Assembly (NCBI GenBank): GCA_902464035.1 | Contig: CABQHT010000002.1 | Span: 3,145-67,144 of the forward strand | DNA length: 64,000 nucleotides | Direction: 5' to 3' | From: an uncultured Collinsella sp. | GTDB lineage: Bacteria > Actinomycetota > Coriobacteriia > Coriobacteriales > Coriobacteriaceae | Notes under the pieces: generated by a model | The model's database searches: none | The model's input: the letters and a program-made list of their open reading frames with translations, nothing else | What the model was told of the DNA's origin: nothing | Shown: piece by piece, positions 14,924 through 23,787 of the stretch | Layout of the letters: every line of letters starts with the position of its first letter | Position numbering within the stretch: the stretch's first letter is position 1 | Program-made: the position numbers and the translations under genes

Positions 14924-16401
14924 AGGCGCTGCAATGCGAGCTCTGCGGTAGCACAGATATAATCAAGGATGGAGACCTCTTCGTCTGCCAAAGCTGCGGA
15001 ATGAAATACACGCTCGAGACTGCAAAGAAAATGATGGTCGAGGGTGTTGTCCAAGTCGAAGGTACGGTGAAAACAGACCGCACTGAAGATGCCGATCGAT
15101 ATCTCACCCTGGTCAGAACCGCTCAAAATGCAGGCAACAACGCTGATGCTGAGAAATATGCCTCCATGGCCCTCGAGATTGATCTCAAGAACGCCGAGGC
15201 ATGGTCAATAAAGGCAAAAGCGATAGACTGGCAGCTTACGTTTGACAACGACCGCTTGTCGGAATCAAATGCAGCATGCATTAGTATGCTAAAGCTGCTG
15301 AATCGAGCCCCATCAGATTTTGAAGAGATAAACGCCGCGCTAAACATAGCGATAGGTTTCATTGAGCATTTGCGAGCTATCGCAAACTCTGAAGCAGACT
15401 TTTTCTGCCAGAAACTTGCAAATCTACCGAATGCGAAGAATCTAGAGTTAATTCAATCGGGGCTCATTAGTCACCTACAGTCGCGTGAACTCCAATGGAA
15501 AAATATAGAGGCCGTGTGCGAATTACAGACGGCTGCCGTAAAGAGGCTCAGCAAAGAACAGGGGGAGAGTGCCGAAATACCCGAGAATATCGAAGAGCTC
15601 CTCGACACCTTTACCGAAGACCTTTCCGGTCTTGCGGCGCGCAATATTTCATCAATGTATTACAATGCCGCAATCACGATTCTAACCTCTGCGGTCAACG
15701 GCAGTTCTGCATGGTCAGAACGGTGGAACAAGGTCCGTGTATTTGATTACTACGCGACAGATGATTTCGACTGTGACAACGAAGAAGAAGCTTTTCATTT
15801 ATGCATAGATGCGTACGATAGTTGCATAAAAGCAACTCGCTTAGCCATCGACCTCTTTGACAGCAAAGTCGCCAAACAAGGTACTACCACAGACGAGATG
15901 CTCTTAAGATGCTGGGGCATATTGTGCACTCTCGAGGAGCTATGCATCAAAGTTCGAACAAATCGCCGATACTACGGATACTACGGACACTCCAGCGAAC
16001 AAATAACAAACGACGGCTTTTTCCTTAGCGATGAGGCAAAACAGCTTCGGAGAGAACAGTTAGAAAAGGACATGGCAAAGCGTGACGAATACGACCCCGA
16101 GAAGAAGAAGGAACGTGAGCGCGCTGAAAAAGAAACAGAGCTCCAAGCCAAATATTGGTTAGATAATCCTGTTAAAAAGTCGCAAAAACAATGGCTCGAA
16201 GAGGAATTTGACCAGCTGGGAAACGAACTTCGAGAGCTTAAGAGCAGACGTTCCTTCTTCGGTCCATTCGAATTCAAAGCGAAACGAGAATGTGACGCAA
16301 AAATAGAACAGGCTCGCGCGCGCAGACAGGAAATCAAAAACTCTTTGAAGGCCTTAGACGATGAACTCATGGCGTACGTGTCGAACGAAATTGAATCATA
16401 A
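14920..16401 (+). CDS. TFIIB-type zinc-ribbon protein with helical repeats
   Basis: The 493-residue protein starts MKALQCELCGSTDIIKDGDL with a second pair, CQSCGMKY: a TFIIB-like zinc ribbon as in B. subtilis YdjG. TPR-like helices follow (residues about 50-120, AGNNADAEKYASMALEID). A long helical middle comes next, and a strongly charged coiled coil from about 370 (EKKKERERAEKETELQAKYW) extends to the end. It probably serves as a scaffold or sensor. It overlaps the TIR-like gene by four bases (ATGA) and is the last gene of the operon. Confidence 0.8.
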   Translation: MKALQCELCGSTDIIKDGDLFVCQSCGMKYTLETAKKMMVEGVVQVEGTVKTDRTEDADRYLTLVRTAQNAGNNADAEKYASMALEIDLKNAEAWSIKAKAIDWQLTFDNDRLSESNAACISMLKLLNRAPSDFEEINAALNIAIGFIEHLRAIANSEADFFCQKLANLPNAKNLELIQSGLISHLQSRELQWKNIEAVCELQTAAVKRLSKEQGESAEIPENIEELLDTFTEDLSGLAARNISSMYYNAAITILTSAVNGSSAWSERWNKVRVFDYYATDDFDCDNEEEAFHLCIDAYDSCIKATRLAIDLFDSKVAKQGTTTDEMLLRCWGILCTLEELCIKVRTNRRYYGYYGHSSEQITNDGFFLSDEAKQLRREQLEKDMAKRDEYDPEKKKERERAEKETELQAKYWLDNPVKKSQKQWLEEEFDQLGNELRELKSRRSFFGPFEFKAKRECDAKIEQARARRQEIKNSLKALDDELMAYVSNEIES

Positions 16402-16528
16402 TCTCCTCTATTTGACACGAGGACCCATTGGGGGTCTCAAAGGCATTTCAATGATGCAAGAGCAGCTTCGCGCTGTAAAGGAATAGTGGGCAAGTCCTTT
16501 GAGCGCCCATTCGTCTAACAACCGATGC
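16402..16528. other. Convergent gap after the accessory operon
   Basis: The operon and the fic gene converge here. GAGGACCC-ATTG-GGGGTCTC at about 16420-16439 is an imperfect hairpin that could stop the plus-strand operon; there is no strong U-run. Nothing else is seen. Confidence 0.4.
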
Positions 16529-17770
16529 TCACTCTAGTCCGAGCAGATTAAGTCCCGACCCCGTCATCCTGCACACAAGCGGCCTTGCGGACACCTTTTC
16601 TAAATAGCCGGCGGCGATTAGGCTTGACAATGACCTACTTGCTGTCGGCTTTGTTACATCGAGATAGCCCGACACACCATCAAGCGTGGACTCACCAAAG
16701 GCTTCGAAAATATGCATCTGGGCCGCATAAAAAAGAATATCTTTTGCCCTTTCGGTAAACGAGCCGTCGAGCTCTTCGATCGCCATCTTAAGATCCTCAA
16801 GCTGCGTACGCTTTTCGACCAAATCACTCAGAACGGCATCTTGCGCCTGCTCCACCAAATCAAGCATCATTGCGACAAACGGAGTAGCTTCACTGCCGTT
16901 AAGGGGCCTCTCCACCACATCGAACGCCTTGTAATATGCGGTTTTATTCTCGGCAATCGCCCTAGAGAGCGACAGCACGGTCGGCTGCGATAGCGTCTCG
17001 TTCAAGCTCAACGCGAGAAGGTATCTCCCCGTCCTCCCGTTGCCGTCATAGAAGGGGTGGATATATTCAAAGAGGAAATGGCAGAGCGAGGCTACATAAA
17101 GGCTTGGGACATCTTCGCGATTACCAAGCTCTATCATCTTGCCAAGGAGGTCAATGATTTCGGGCTCCGAGGAAACACCCTGATGGAGAATCTTGCCCCG
17201 ACTGTTCTCAATCACAACGGGACCCAAACGGAACATCTTGCCATCCGGACGGTCCTTCGGGTCAAGCACGCCCTTAGTGACGGCATCGAAAATCTCGCGG
17301 ATATCCTCGGGTTTGCCGGGACGACTTGAACCATCCACCAGCTGAAGATAGAGACGAGCGAATTCAATAAAAGGAGTGTGTTCCTTTTCGGCGGCACCGC
17401 AAAGTTCGGCCGTAGCATCCTCCGCAGACTCCAGCGCTGCTTCAATCTGGCGCCGCGTGCTGTGCACGCCCTCCATCTCGTTGCTGAAAACAACCTCCTC
17501 AAGCACCAGCGAACGAATCGAGGCCCCCAAAGCCACATAAGGCAAGCTGTTCCACAGGTTGGAAATCTTTCGTTCTTTTCTGAGGATCCGCTCGCTAGCA
17601 ACGGACAGATCCAAAGGAACACAAGCGAACAGTTCACCATGCTCAAGGTGAATTCCAGTCCGCACCGTGCCGTCAGCAGTAAGACGTTCGTGCAGCAGCT
17701 TGTCATGGCGAGCATAACGATCAGAGCTTGAATCTGCATAAAAGAGTTTTTCGAGCGTCTTGTACGCCAT
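16529..17770 (-). CDS. Fic/DOC family protein, class II (autoinhibited)
   Basis: The 413-residue protein has the complete Fic core HPFYDGNGRTGR (about residues 238-249), whose His and Asn/Arg residues carry out AMP transfer from ATP to target hydroxyls. The inhibitory helix motif SNEMEG (S-x3-E-G, about 94-99) sits N-terminal to the core, which makes it a class II Fic that is silent until the helix moves. The C-terminal 80 residues look like a winged helix (DVTKPTASRSLSSLIAAGYL), so it may also bind DNA. RBS AAAGGAG supports the ATG at 17770. Tandem repeats lie in its promoter region. The target is unknown. Confidence 0.93.
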   Translation of the reverse strand: MAYKTLEKLFYADSSSDRYARHDKLLHERLTADGTVRTGIHLEHGELFACVPLDLSVASERILRKERKISNLWNSLPYVALGASIRSLVLEEVVFSNEMEGVHSTRRQIEAALESAEDATAELCGAAEKEHTPFIEFARLYLQLVDGSSRPGKPEDIREIFDAVTKGVLDPKDRPDGKMFRLGPVVIENSRGKILHQGVSSEPEIIDLLGKMIELGNREDVPSLYVASLCHFLFEYIHPFYDGNGRTGRYLLALSLNETLSQPTVLSLSRAIAENKTAYYKAFDVVERPLNGSEATPFVAMMLDLVEQAQDAVLSDLVEKRTQLEDLKMAIEELDGSFTERAKDILFYAAQMHIFEAFGESTLDGVSGYLDVTKPTASRSLSSLIAAGYLEKVSARPLVCRMTGSGLNLLGLE

Positions 17771-17811
17771 CGCCTCATCGCTCCTTTGAAATCAAATAGC
17801 CAAATCGTCTT

Positions 17812-17905
17812 TCATTATTTCGAAATAGTCCGATATTTGCAATTAAGACTTTAGAATTGTGTTATTTAATTTCGAAATTCGGAGTATTGGAAATTAAGAT
17901 TTCCT
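17812..17905 (-). promoter_or_regulatory. AT-rich tandem repeats upstream of fic
   Basis: The word TTCGAAAT occurs at 17819-17826 and 17871-17878, and AATTAAGA at 17841-17848 and 17892-17899, so two copies of a roughly 35-base unit recur with a spacing of 51-52 bases (about five helical turns). Each unit holds a near-perfect ATTTCGAAAT dyad. The position 45-135 bases before the fic start suggests paired operator sites, possibly for the winged-helix end of Fic itself. Confidence 0.6.
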
Positions 17906-17934
17906 TATTTACATAGCGAGCCTAGGCTTCAAAC

Positions 17935-18152
17935 CTCAGCAGAACTCTACGTAAAAGGCGCGCTGTCTGCATCAACCGCAGGCAGCGCGCCTTCTTCTGT
18001 TTGGACGGAAACCGTATCCCAGTTTTCTAACCCAGAACGGGACACAGTTTCCCCGAGAGCCCTCATGCGGAAACTGTGTCCCGTTTTGGTCGCCGATTCT
18101 GGGACCCTCTTTCCCGTAGAGGTCCAAAGCGGAAACCGCATCCCGTTTTGAG
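17935..18152 (+). repeat. Intergenic repeat, copy B (island right flank)
   Basis: The element opens with CCTCAGCAGAACTCTACG and the hairpin AAGGCGCGCTG...CAGCGCGCCTT (17955-17993), as copy A does at 11150-11208. It continues with GGAAACCGTATCCCAG, GGGACACAGTTTCC, GGAAACTGTGTCCCGTTTTG and GGAAACCGCATCCCGTTTTG words. Read on the minus strand the hairpin is followed by TTTTACG and may terminate the antiporter gene. It lies between fic and the antiporter. Confidence 0.8.
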
Positions 18153-18194
18153 CCTGCCCTTCAAACTGGAATGCCGCCTCGGCGTCGGCATCGG

Positions 18195-19757
18195 CTACTT
18201 GCCGTCGTCGTCCTCGGCTTCTTCTCTTGCGTAGAGTTCAAGCATGCGACGGCGGTATTCGCGTACGGCGAGCTTGGCGCGCTCCAGGCGGCGACGCTCG
18301 CGCGGGGTGAGCTCGGACGGGTCGACCTCGTCTCCATAGGTCTTATCGGCAAGAAGATGTGCCGCGTCCACGATGCGGGCATCGATGTGGCCGCTCGCCG
18401 CCTCGGCGGAAAAACGCTCGGCAATCGTATCGAGCGTGGGCAGGCCCTCGAATACGCGGCCATGGCCATGCGAAGTCAGCAGCTCATGCTCGCGCGCGAG
18501 CAAGCTCGCTAGGTCGTGGTGAGCGCGCAGGATGTCGAGCGCATCGGATGGATGCTCGGCAACCTCTGCCACGGCGGCGACCGGTGCGGCGTCGACCACG
18601 CGGTAGAAGAGCTGCGCAAGCAATGGCATCAAGAACACCGTGATGGCACCGGCGGCAACCATGACCGAGGCAATGTCTTGCGACAGCGCGCCGGCGTTGA
18701 CGGCAACGCTCGTCACGGCAACGATGATCGGCAGGGCCGTGGTGCAGTAGAGCGCCACGGTAATGCGGCCATACGCCGACACATCGCGCGTCGCGGGACA
18801 AATGCTCATAGAGACAAGGATCGGCACCGCGCGAATGATCAGCAGCGCCACGATAAAGCCCACGAGCAGCCCGGGGCGCGACACCACGGCCGTCAGATCG
18901 ATCCTTGCACCCGACACGGTAAAGAACACCGGGATCAAAAAGCCGTAGGCCAGGCCGTCGAGCTTGGTCTCAAGCGTATGGTTGCCCTCGGGGATGATAT
19001 AGCGCAGGACGAAGCCGGCGGCAAAAGCGCCCAACACGATATCGAGGCTAAAAATGGCGGAAAACGCCACGAGCGTGACCAAAATAAGCACCGTCAGGCG
19101 CACGAAGGTCTGCGACGTGGTATCGGCGCGCTCCTCGACAAACGCAAAGAAGCGGCTGCCGACGCGTTTGGAGCGGCTGGGGACCACGGCAAGCAGCACG
19201 CACACGGCGGCAAATAAGCCCAAGATCAGCAGCGTCTCGATACCCGTACGGGCAGACAGCAGTACCGACATGGCGAGCACGGGGCCGAGCTCGCCCCACG
19301 TACCATAGGCGAGAATCGAATCGCCGACGCGCGTTCCGACAAGCAACCGCTCGCGCAAGATGGGCATGAGCGCTCCAAGCGCCGTCGAGGTTAAGGCGAG
19401 CGTCACGGCGATGCCGTCGAAATGGCTGACCGAGAACCACGGGGTAAAGCGTACGGCAAGCCAGGCGATACAAAATGTAACAACCCACGTGGCCATACCG
19501 TAGCGCCCCTCGACGCCGGTGATGTTCTTGGGATCGATCTCAAAGCCGGCGAGCAGGAACAAAAAGGCCAAGCCGAGCTCGGACACGAGCGAGACCTCGG
19601 CGTCCACATGGATGACGCCGAGCATATGCGGGCCTAGCACCGCGCCGAACACGAGCAAAAAGACCGTCTCGGGAACGGGCTTTCCGGGAATCGCCGAGGC
19701 GATAAAGGGACTCGCAAAGGCCACGAGCGCAATGATGGCGAGTGAAACGAATGCCAT
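18195..19757 (-). CDS. Cation:proton antiporter, CPA2 (Kef-type)
   Basis: The 520-residue protein has about 12 hydrophobic segments over its first 400 residues. It includes LAFLFLLAGFEIDPKNI and the region GAFAAGFVLRYIIPEG, typical of Na+/H+ exchanger domain PF00999 in the CPA2 group. There is no TrkA-N domain. A C-terminal cytoplasmic tail of about 110 charged residues (ERRRLERAKLAVREYRRRML) may regulate it. It would exchange Na+ or K+ for H+ across the cytoplasmic membrane. GAAAGG precedes the ATG at 19757. Confidence 0.9.
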   Translation of the reverse strand: MAFVSLAIIALVAFASPFIASAIPGKPVPETVFLLVFGAVLGPHMLGVIHVDAEVSLVSELGLAFLFLLAGFEIDPKNITGVEGRYGMATWVVTFCIAWLAVRFTPWFSVSHFDGIAVTLALTSTALGALMPILRERLLVGTRVGDSILAYGTWGELGPVLAMSVLLSARTGIETLLILGLFAAVCVLLAVVPSRSKRVGSRFFAFVEERADTTSQTFVRLTVLILVTLVAFSAIFSLDIVLGAFAAGFVLRYIIPEGNHTLETKLDGLAYGFLIPVFFTVSGARIDLTAVVSRPGLLVGFIVALLIIRAVPILVSMSICPATRDVSAYGRITVALYCTTALPIIVAVTSVAVNAGALSQDIASVMVAAGAITVFLMPLLAQLFYRVVDAAPVAAVAEVAEHPSDALDILRAHHDLASLLAREHELLTSHGHGRVFEGLPTLDTIAERFSAEAASGHIDARIVDAAHLLADKTYGDEVDPSELTPRERRRLERAKLAVREYRRRMLELYAREEAEDDDGK

Positions 19758-19941
19758 GTGATGCCTTTCTCTTGTTTGCGCTTCACTGTAGCACCCTCGC
19801 CGTCCTCAACGCGCCGCGAGCTGTCGTATCATAGTGAGGTTTACAAACATGTGGCTCAAGGCGACCGCGAGGCTTGCCCCGCAAACCGACCGCTGCCGCA
19901 TACCGTACCGTACGCCCAACCGATCAGGAAGGCAGGAACCA
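19758..19941 (+). promoter_or_regulatory. Divergent region before purL
   Basis: These 184 bases hold the promoters of the antiporter and purL. I looked for a purine riboswitch aptamer and saw none. The RBS AGGAAGGCAGG is at 19927-19937. Confidence 0.35.
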
Positions 19942-22900
19942 ATGGTCTCTCGTATCTACGTGGAGAAGAAACCCGGGTTCGACGTCGAGGCTCAGCAGCT
20001 CAAGGGCGAGCTGACCGAGATTCTCGGCATTCAGGGCATCGAGGCCCTGAGGATCATCAACCGCTACGACGTCGAGGGCATCGACGAGGAGCTCTTCCGC
20101 TCCTGCGTGCCGACCGTCTTTAGCGAGCCCCAGGTCGACGTGACCTATGACGAGCTCCCCGCAAGCGATGGCGCCGTCTTTGCCGTCGAATTCCTGCCTG
20201 GTCAGTTTGACCAGCGCGCCGACTCCGCCAGTGAGTGCGTGCAGCTCATCAGCCAGGGCGAGCGCCCCGCCGTGCGCTCCGCCAAGGTCTATATGATCTC
20301 GGGCGCTCTGGACGAAGCCGCCATCGAGGCCATCAAGCACTACGTGGTGAACCCCGTCGAGGCGCGCATCGCCTCGCTCGACCTGCCCGAGACGCTGTAC
20401 ATGGAGACCCCCGAGCCCCAGCCCGTCGAGGTGCTCGACGGCTTCCGCGAGCTCGATGAGGCCGGCCTTGCCGCCTTCATCGCCGAGCGCGGTCTTGCCA
20501 TGGACGAGGCGGACATCGCCTTCTGCCAGCAGTACTTCCGCGATGAGGATCGCGACCCCACCATCACCGAGATTCGCGTGATCGACACCTACTGGTCCGA
20601 TCACTGCCGCCACACCACCTTCGGTACCGTCCTGGACGACGTGACGATCGACGACGCCGTGGTGCAGCAGGCTTTCGACCGCTATATGGAGATGCGCCAC
20701 AAGCTCGGTCGCGACGCCAAGCCCGTCTGCCTCATGGACATGGGCACTATCGGCGCCAAGTACCTTAAGAAGACCGGCGTCATGACCGATGTCGACGAGT
20801 CCGAGGAGATCAACGCCTGCACCGTCAAGGTGAAGGTCGATGTCGACGGCGAGGACCAGGACTGGCTGTTCCTCTTTAAGAACGAGACCCACAACCACCC
20901 GACCGAGATCGAGCCCTTCGGCGGTGCCGCCACCTGCGTGGGCGGCGCCATCCGTGACCCGCTCTCGGGCCGCAGCTATGTGTACCAGGCCATGCGCGTC
21001 ACCGGCGCTGGCGACCCCACCGTCCCCGTGTCCGAGACGCTCGAGGGCAAGCTGCCGCAGCGTAAGCTCGTGACCACTGCCGCCGCCGGCTACTCCAGCT
21101 ACGGCAACCAGATCGGCCTTGCCACCGGTCAGGTCAACGAACTCTATCACCCCGGTTACGTGGCCAAGCGCATGGAGGTTGGCGCCGTCGTGGGCGCTAC
21201 CCCGGCAAACCACGTGCGTCGCGAGTGCCCCGCCCCCACCGACAAGATCATTCTGCTGGGCGGCCGCACCGGCCGCGACGGCATCGGTGGCGCCACCGGC
21301 TCCTCCAAGACTCAGAACACCGAGTCCATCGAGACCTCGGGTGCCGAGGTCCAGAAGGGCAACGCCCCGGTCGAGCGCAAACTGCAGCGCCTGTTCCGCC
21401 GCGGCGACGCCTGCCGTCTGATCAAGCGCTGCAACGACTTTGGCGCCGGCGGCGTCTCGGTCGCCGTGGGTGAGCTTGCCGACGGCCTGTATGTCGACCT
21501 GGACACCGTGACCAAGAAGTACGACGGCCTGGACGGCACCGAACTCGCTATCTCCGAGTCCCAGGAGCGCATGGCCTGCGCCGTCGCCGACGGTGACGTC
21601 GAGGAGTTCATGGGCTACGCCGCCGAGGAGAACCTCGAGGCGACCGTTATCGCCGAGGTTACCGCCGAGCCGCGCATGCGCATGGCCTGGAACGGCGTCG
21701 CCATCGTCGATCTGTCCCGCGAGTTCCTCAACTCCAACGGTGCGCCCAAGCACCAGGTCGCCCACGTCTGCGCCCGCAGTGTGTGGCAGCCCAGCTGGGC
21801 CGGTACCACGCTCGCCGAGCGCATGACCTCGCTCGTCACCGACCTCAACGTCGCTTCCAACAAGGGCCTTTCCGAGCGCTTCGACTCCACCATCGGCGCC
21901 GCGACCGTGCTCATGCCCTTTGGCGGCAAGACGCAGCTCACCCCAAGCTCGGCCATGGTCGCCAAGTTCCCCGTGGACGGCGAGACCACCACGGCGAGCG
22001 CCATGGCATGGGGCTTCAACCCCTATCTGATGGAGGCCGACCAGTTTGCGGGCGCCTACCTGTCCGTGGTCGAGTCCATCGCCAAGCTCGTTGCCGCCGG
22101 CTTTGAGCACAAGCGCACCTACCTCTCCTTCCAGGAGTACTTCGAGCGCCTGCGCACCGAGGCCGAGCGCTGGGGCAAGCCCATGGCTGCCGTCCTGGGT
22201 GCCCTTATGGCCCAGGTCGACCTGGGTGCCGGCGCCATCGGCGGCAAGGACTCCATGAGCGGTTCGTTTGAGGACGAGGCCGGCGAGCTCAACGTTCCGC
22301 CGACCCTGATCAGCTTCGCCGTCGCCGTGGGCAAGGCCGCCCGCGCCGTCTCGCCCGAGTTCAAGGGCCTCACGCACCGCGTCGTCCGCATCGCCCCCGC
22401 CACCTACGGCGAGGATTACCGCCCCGACGCCCAGCAGCTGCTCGCCGCGTTTGACGCCGTCGAGGCGCTCACCGCCAACGGCAACGCCCTGGCCATCTCC
22501 ACGCCCGGCTACGGCTGCGGCGCCGAGAGCCTCTTTAAGATGTGCGTCGGTAACCAGATCGGTATCGAGCTTGCCGAGGATGTAGACGTGGAGAGCCTCT
22601 TCACCCCGCTCTACGGCAGCTTTATTGTCGAGCTCGCCGAGGATGCCGAGCTGCCCGAGGTCGCCGACGGCGTTGTCGTCGAGCCCCTGGGCACCACCGT
22701 CGAGGGCTATGTCATCGACACCGGTTCCGAAGTCATCGAGCTCTCCGAGCTCCAGGAGGCCTGGGAGAGCGGCATCGAGGGCGTCTTCACCTACCGCAGC
22801 GCCGGCGAGACCCCCGAGGTCGAGACCATCGACTTCCGCGCCAAGGATATCCACGCGTACGGCGGCGCCAAGATCGCCCGCCCGCGCGTGATCATCCCCG

Positions 22901-23688
22901 TGTTCCCCGGCAACAACTGCGAGTACGACAGCGCCCGCGCCTTCCGTGCCGCCGGTGCCGAGGCCGACACCTTCGTGATCAACAACCTCACGCCCGAGGC
23001 CGTCGCCGAGAGCACCCACGAGCTCGCCCGCCGCATCCGTGCAAGCCAGATCGTCATGATCCCCGGCGGCTTCTCGGGCGGCGACGAGCCCGACGGCTCC
23101 GCCAAGTTCATCACGGCGTTCTTCCGCGCTCCCGAGGTCACCGAGGCAGTCCGCGACCTGCTCAAGGCCCGCGATGGCCTGATGCTGGGCATCTGCAACG
23201 GCTTCCAGGCCCTGATCAAGCTCGGCCTGGTGCCCTACGGCGACATCGTCGACGCCACGCCCGATGCGCCCACGTTGACGTTCAACACCATCGGTCGCCA
23301 CCAGAGCCGTCTGGTGCGCACCCGCATCTCGTCCAACTTGTCCCCGTGGCTGTCGCAGTGCAGCCTGGACGACCCCTACACCGTCGCCATCAGCCACGGC
23401 GAGGGCCGCTTTGTCGCCAATGACGAAGTGCTCGCCCAGCTGATCGCCAACGGCCAGGTCGCCACGCAGTACGTGGGCGAGAACGGCAAGCCCAGCATGG
23501 ATCTTTCCGTCAACCCCAACGGCTCCGCACTCGCCATCGAGGGCATCACGAGCCCCGACGGCCGCGTCCTGGGCAAGATGGGCCATGCCGAGCGTCGCGG
23601 CGACAACCTGTACCGCAACGTGCCCGAGCATGTCCCCGGCGATAAGTTCATGCCGATCTTTGAGAGCGGCGTGGCCTACTTCGCTTAA
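19942..23688 (+). CDS. purL: Phosphoribosylformylglycinamidine synthase, single-chain
   Basis: The 1248-residue enzyme makes FGAM from FGAR, glutamine and ATP in purine synthesis. It carries its own glutamine amidotransferase, so separate PurQ and PurS are not needed. Visible marks are the N-terminal PurS-like region, SDHCRHTTFGTVL, ETHNHPTEIEPFGGAATCVGG, the repeated AIRS-type domains (GAGAIGGKDSM) and the C-terminal GATase with FPGNNCEYDSARAF, the IPGGFS loop and nucleophile Cys1085 in GICNGFQ. ATG 19942 follows AGGAAGGCAGG. Codon use is strongly GC-biased, as expected for a well-expressed core gene. It ends in a terminator. Confidence 0.97.
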   Translation: MVSRIYVEKKPGFDVEAQQLKGELTEILGIQGIEALRIINRYDVEGIDEELFRSCVPTVFSEPQVDVTYDELPASDGAVFAVEFLPGQFDQRADSASECVQLISQGERPAVRSAKVYMISGALDEAAIEAIKHYVVNPVEARIASLDLPETLYMETPEPQPVEVLDGFRELDEAGLAAFIAERGLAMDEADIAFCQQYFRDEDRDPTITEIRVIDTYWSDHCRHTTFGTVLDDVTIDDAVVQQAFDRYMEMRHKLGRDAKPVCLMDMGTIGAKYLKKTGVMTDVDESEEINACTVKVKVDVDGEDQDWLFLFKNETHNHPTEIEPFGGAATCVGGAIRDPLSGRSYVYQAMRVTGAGDPTVPVSETLEGKLPQRKLVTTAAAGYSSYGNQIGLATGQVNELYHPGYVAKRMEVGAVVGATPANHVRRECPAPTDKIILLGGRTGRDGIGGATGSSKTQNTESIETSGAEVQKGNAPVERKLQRLFRRGDACRLIKRCNDFGAGGVSVAVGELADGLYVDLDTVTKKYDGLDGTELAISESQERMACAVADGDVEEFMGYAAEENLEATVIAEVTAEPRMRMAWNGVAIVDLSREFLNSNGAPKHQVAHVCARSVWQPSWAGTTLAERMTSLVTDLNVASNKGLSERFDSTIGAATVLMPFGGKTQLTPSSAMVAKFPVDGETTTASAMAWGFNPYLMEADQFAGAYLSVVESIAKLVAAGFEHKRTYLSFQEYFERLRTEAERWGKPMAAVLGALMAQVDLGAGAIGGKDSMSGSFEDEAGELNVPPTLISFAVAVGKAARAVSPEFKGLTHRVVRIAPATYGEDYRPDAQQLLAAFDAVEALTANGNALAISTPGYGCGAESLFKMCVGNQIGIELAEDVDVESLFTPLYGSFIVELAEDAELPEVADGVVVEPLGTTVEGYVIDTGSEVIELSELQEAWESGIEGVFTYRSAGETPEVETIDFRAKDIHAYGGAKIARPRVIIPVFPGNNCEYDSARAFRAAGAEADTFVINNLTPEAVAESTHELARRIRASQIVMIPGGFSGGDEPDGSAKFITAFFRAPEVTEAVRDLLKARDGLMLGICNGFQALIKLGLVPYGDIVDATPDAPTLTFNTIGRHQSRLVRTRISSNLSPWLSQCSLDDPYTVAISHGEGRFVANDEVLAQLIANGQVATQYVGENGKPSMDLSVNPNGSALAIEGITSPDGRVLGKMGHAERRGDNLYRNVPEHVPGDKFMPIFESGVAYFA

Positions 23689-23725
23689 ACCTTTCCCATC
23701 GGGTACAATCCCTTCGGGTAACAAC

Positions 23726-23762
23726 ACCCGCCACCGACACATCCGGTGGCGGGTTCTTTTTT
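23726..23762 (+). terminator. Rho-independent terminator of purL
   Basis: ACCCGCCACCG pairs with CGGTGGCGGGT across a 7-base loop and is followed by TCTTTTTTG. Confidence 0.95.
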
Positions 23763-23787
23763 GCTTCGCGCATGCAGGAAGGACATC

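Noticed and set aside
16529..17770. Fic-based toxin-antitoxin pair
   Set aside because: No small antitoxin gene lies upstream; the inhibitory helix is inside the Fic protein itself.
19758..19941. Purine riboswitch before purL
   Set aside because: The conserved aptamer core words were not found.
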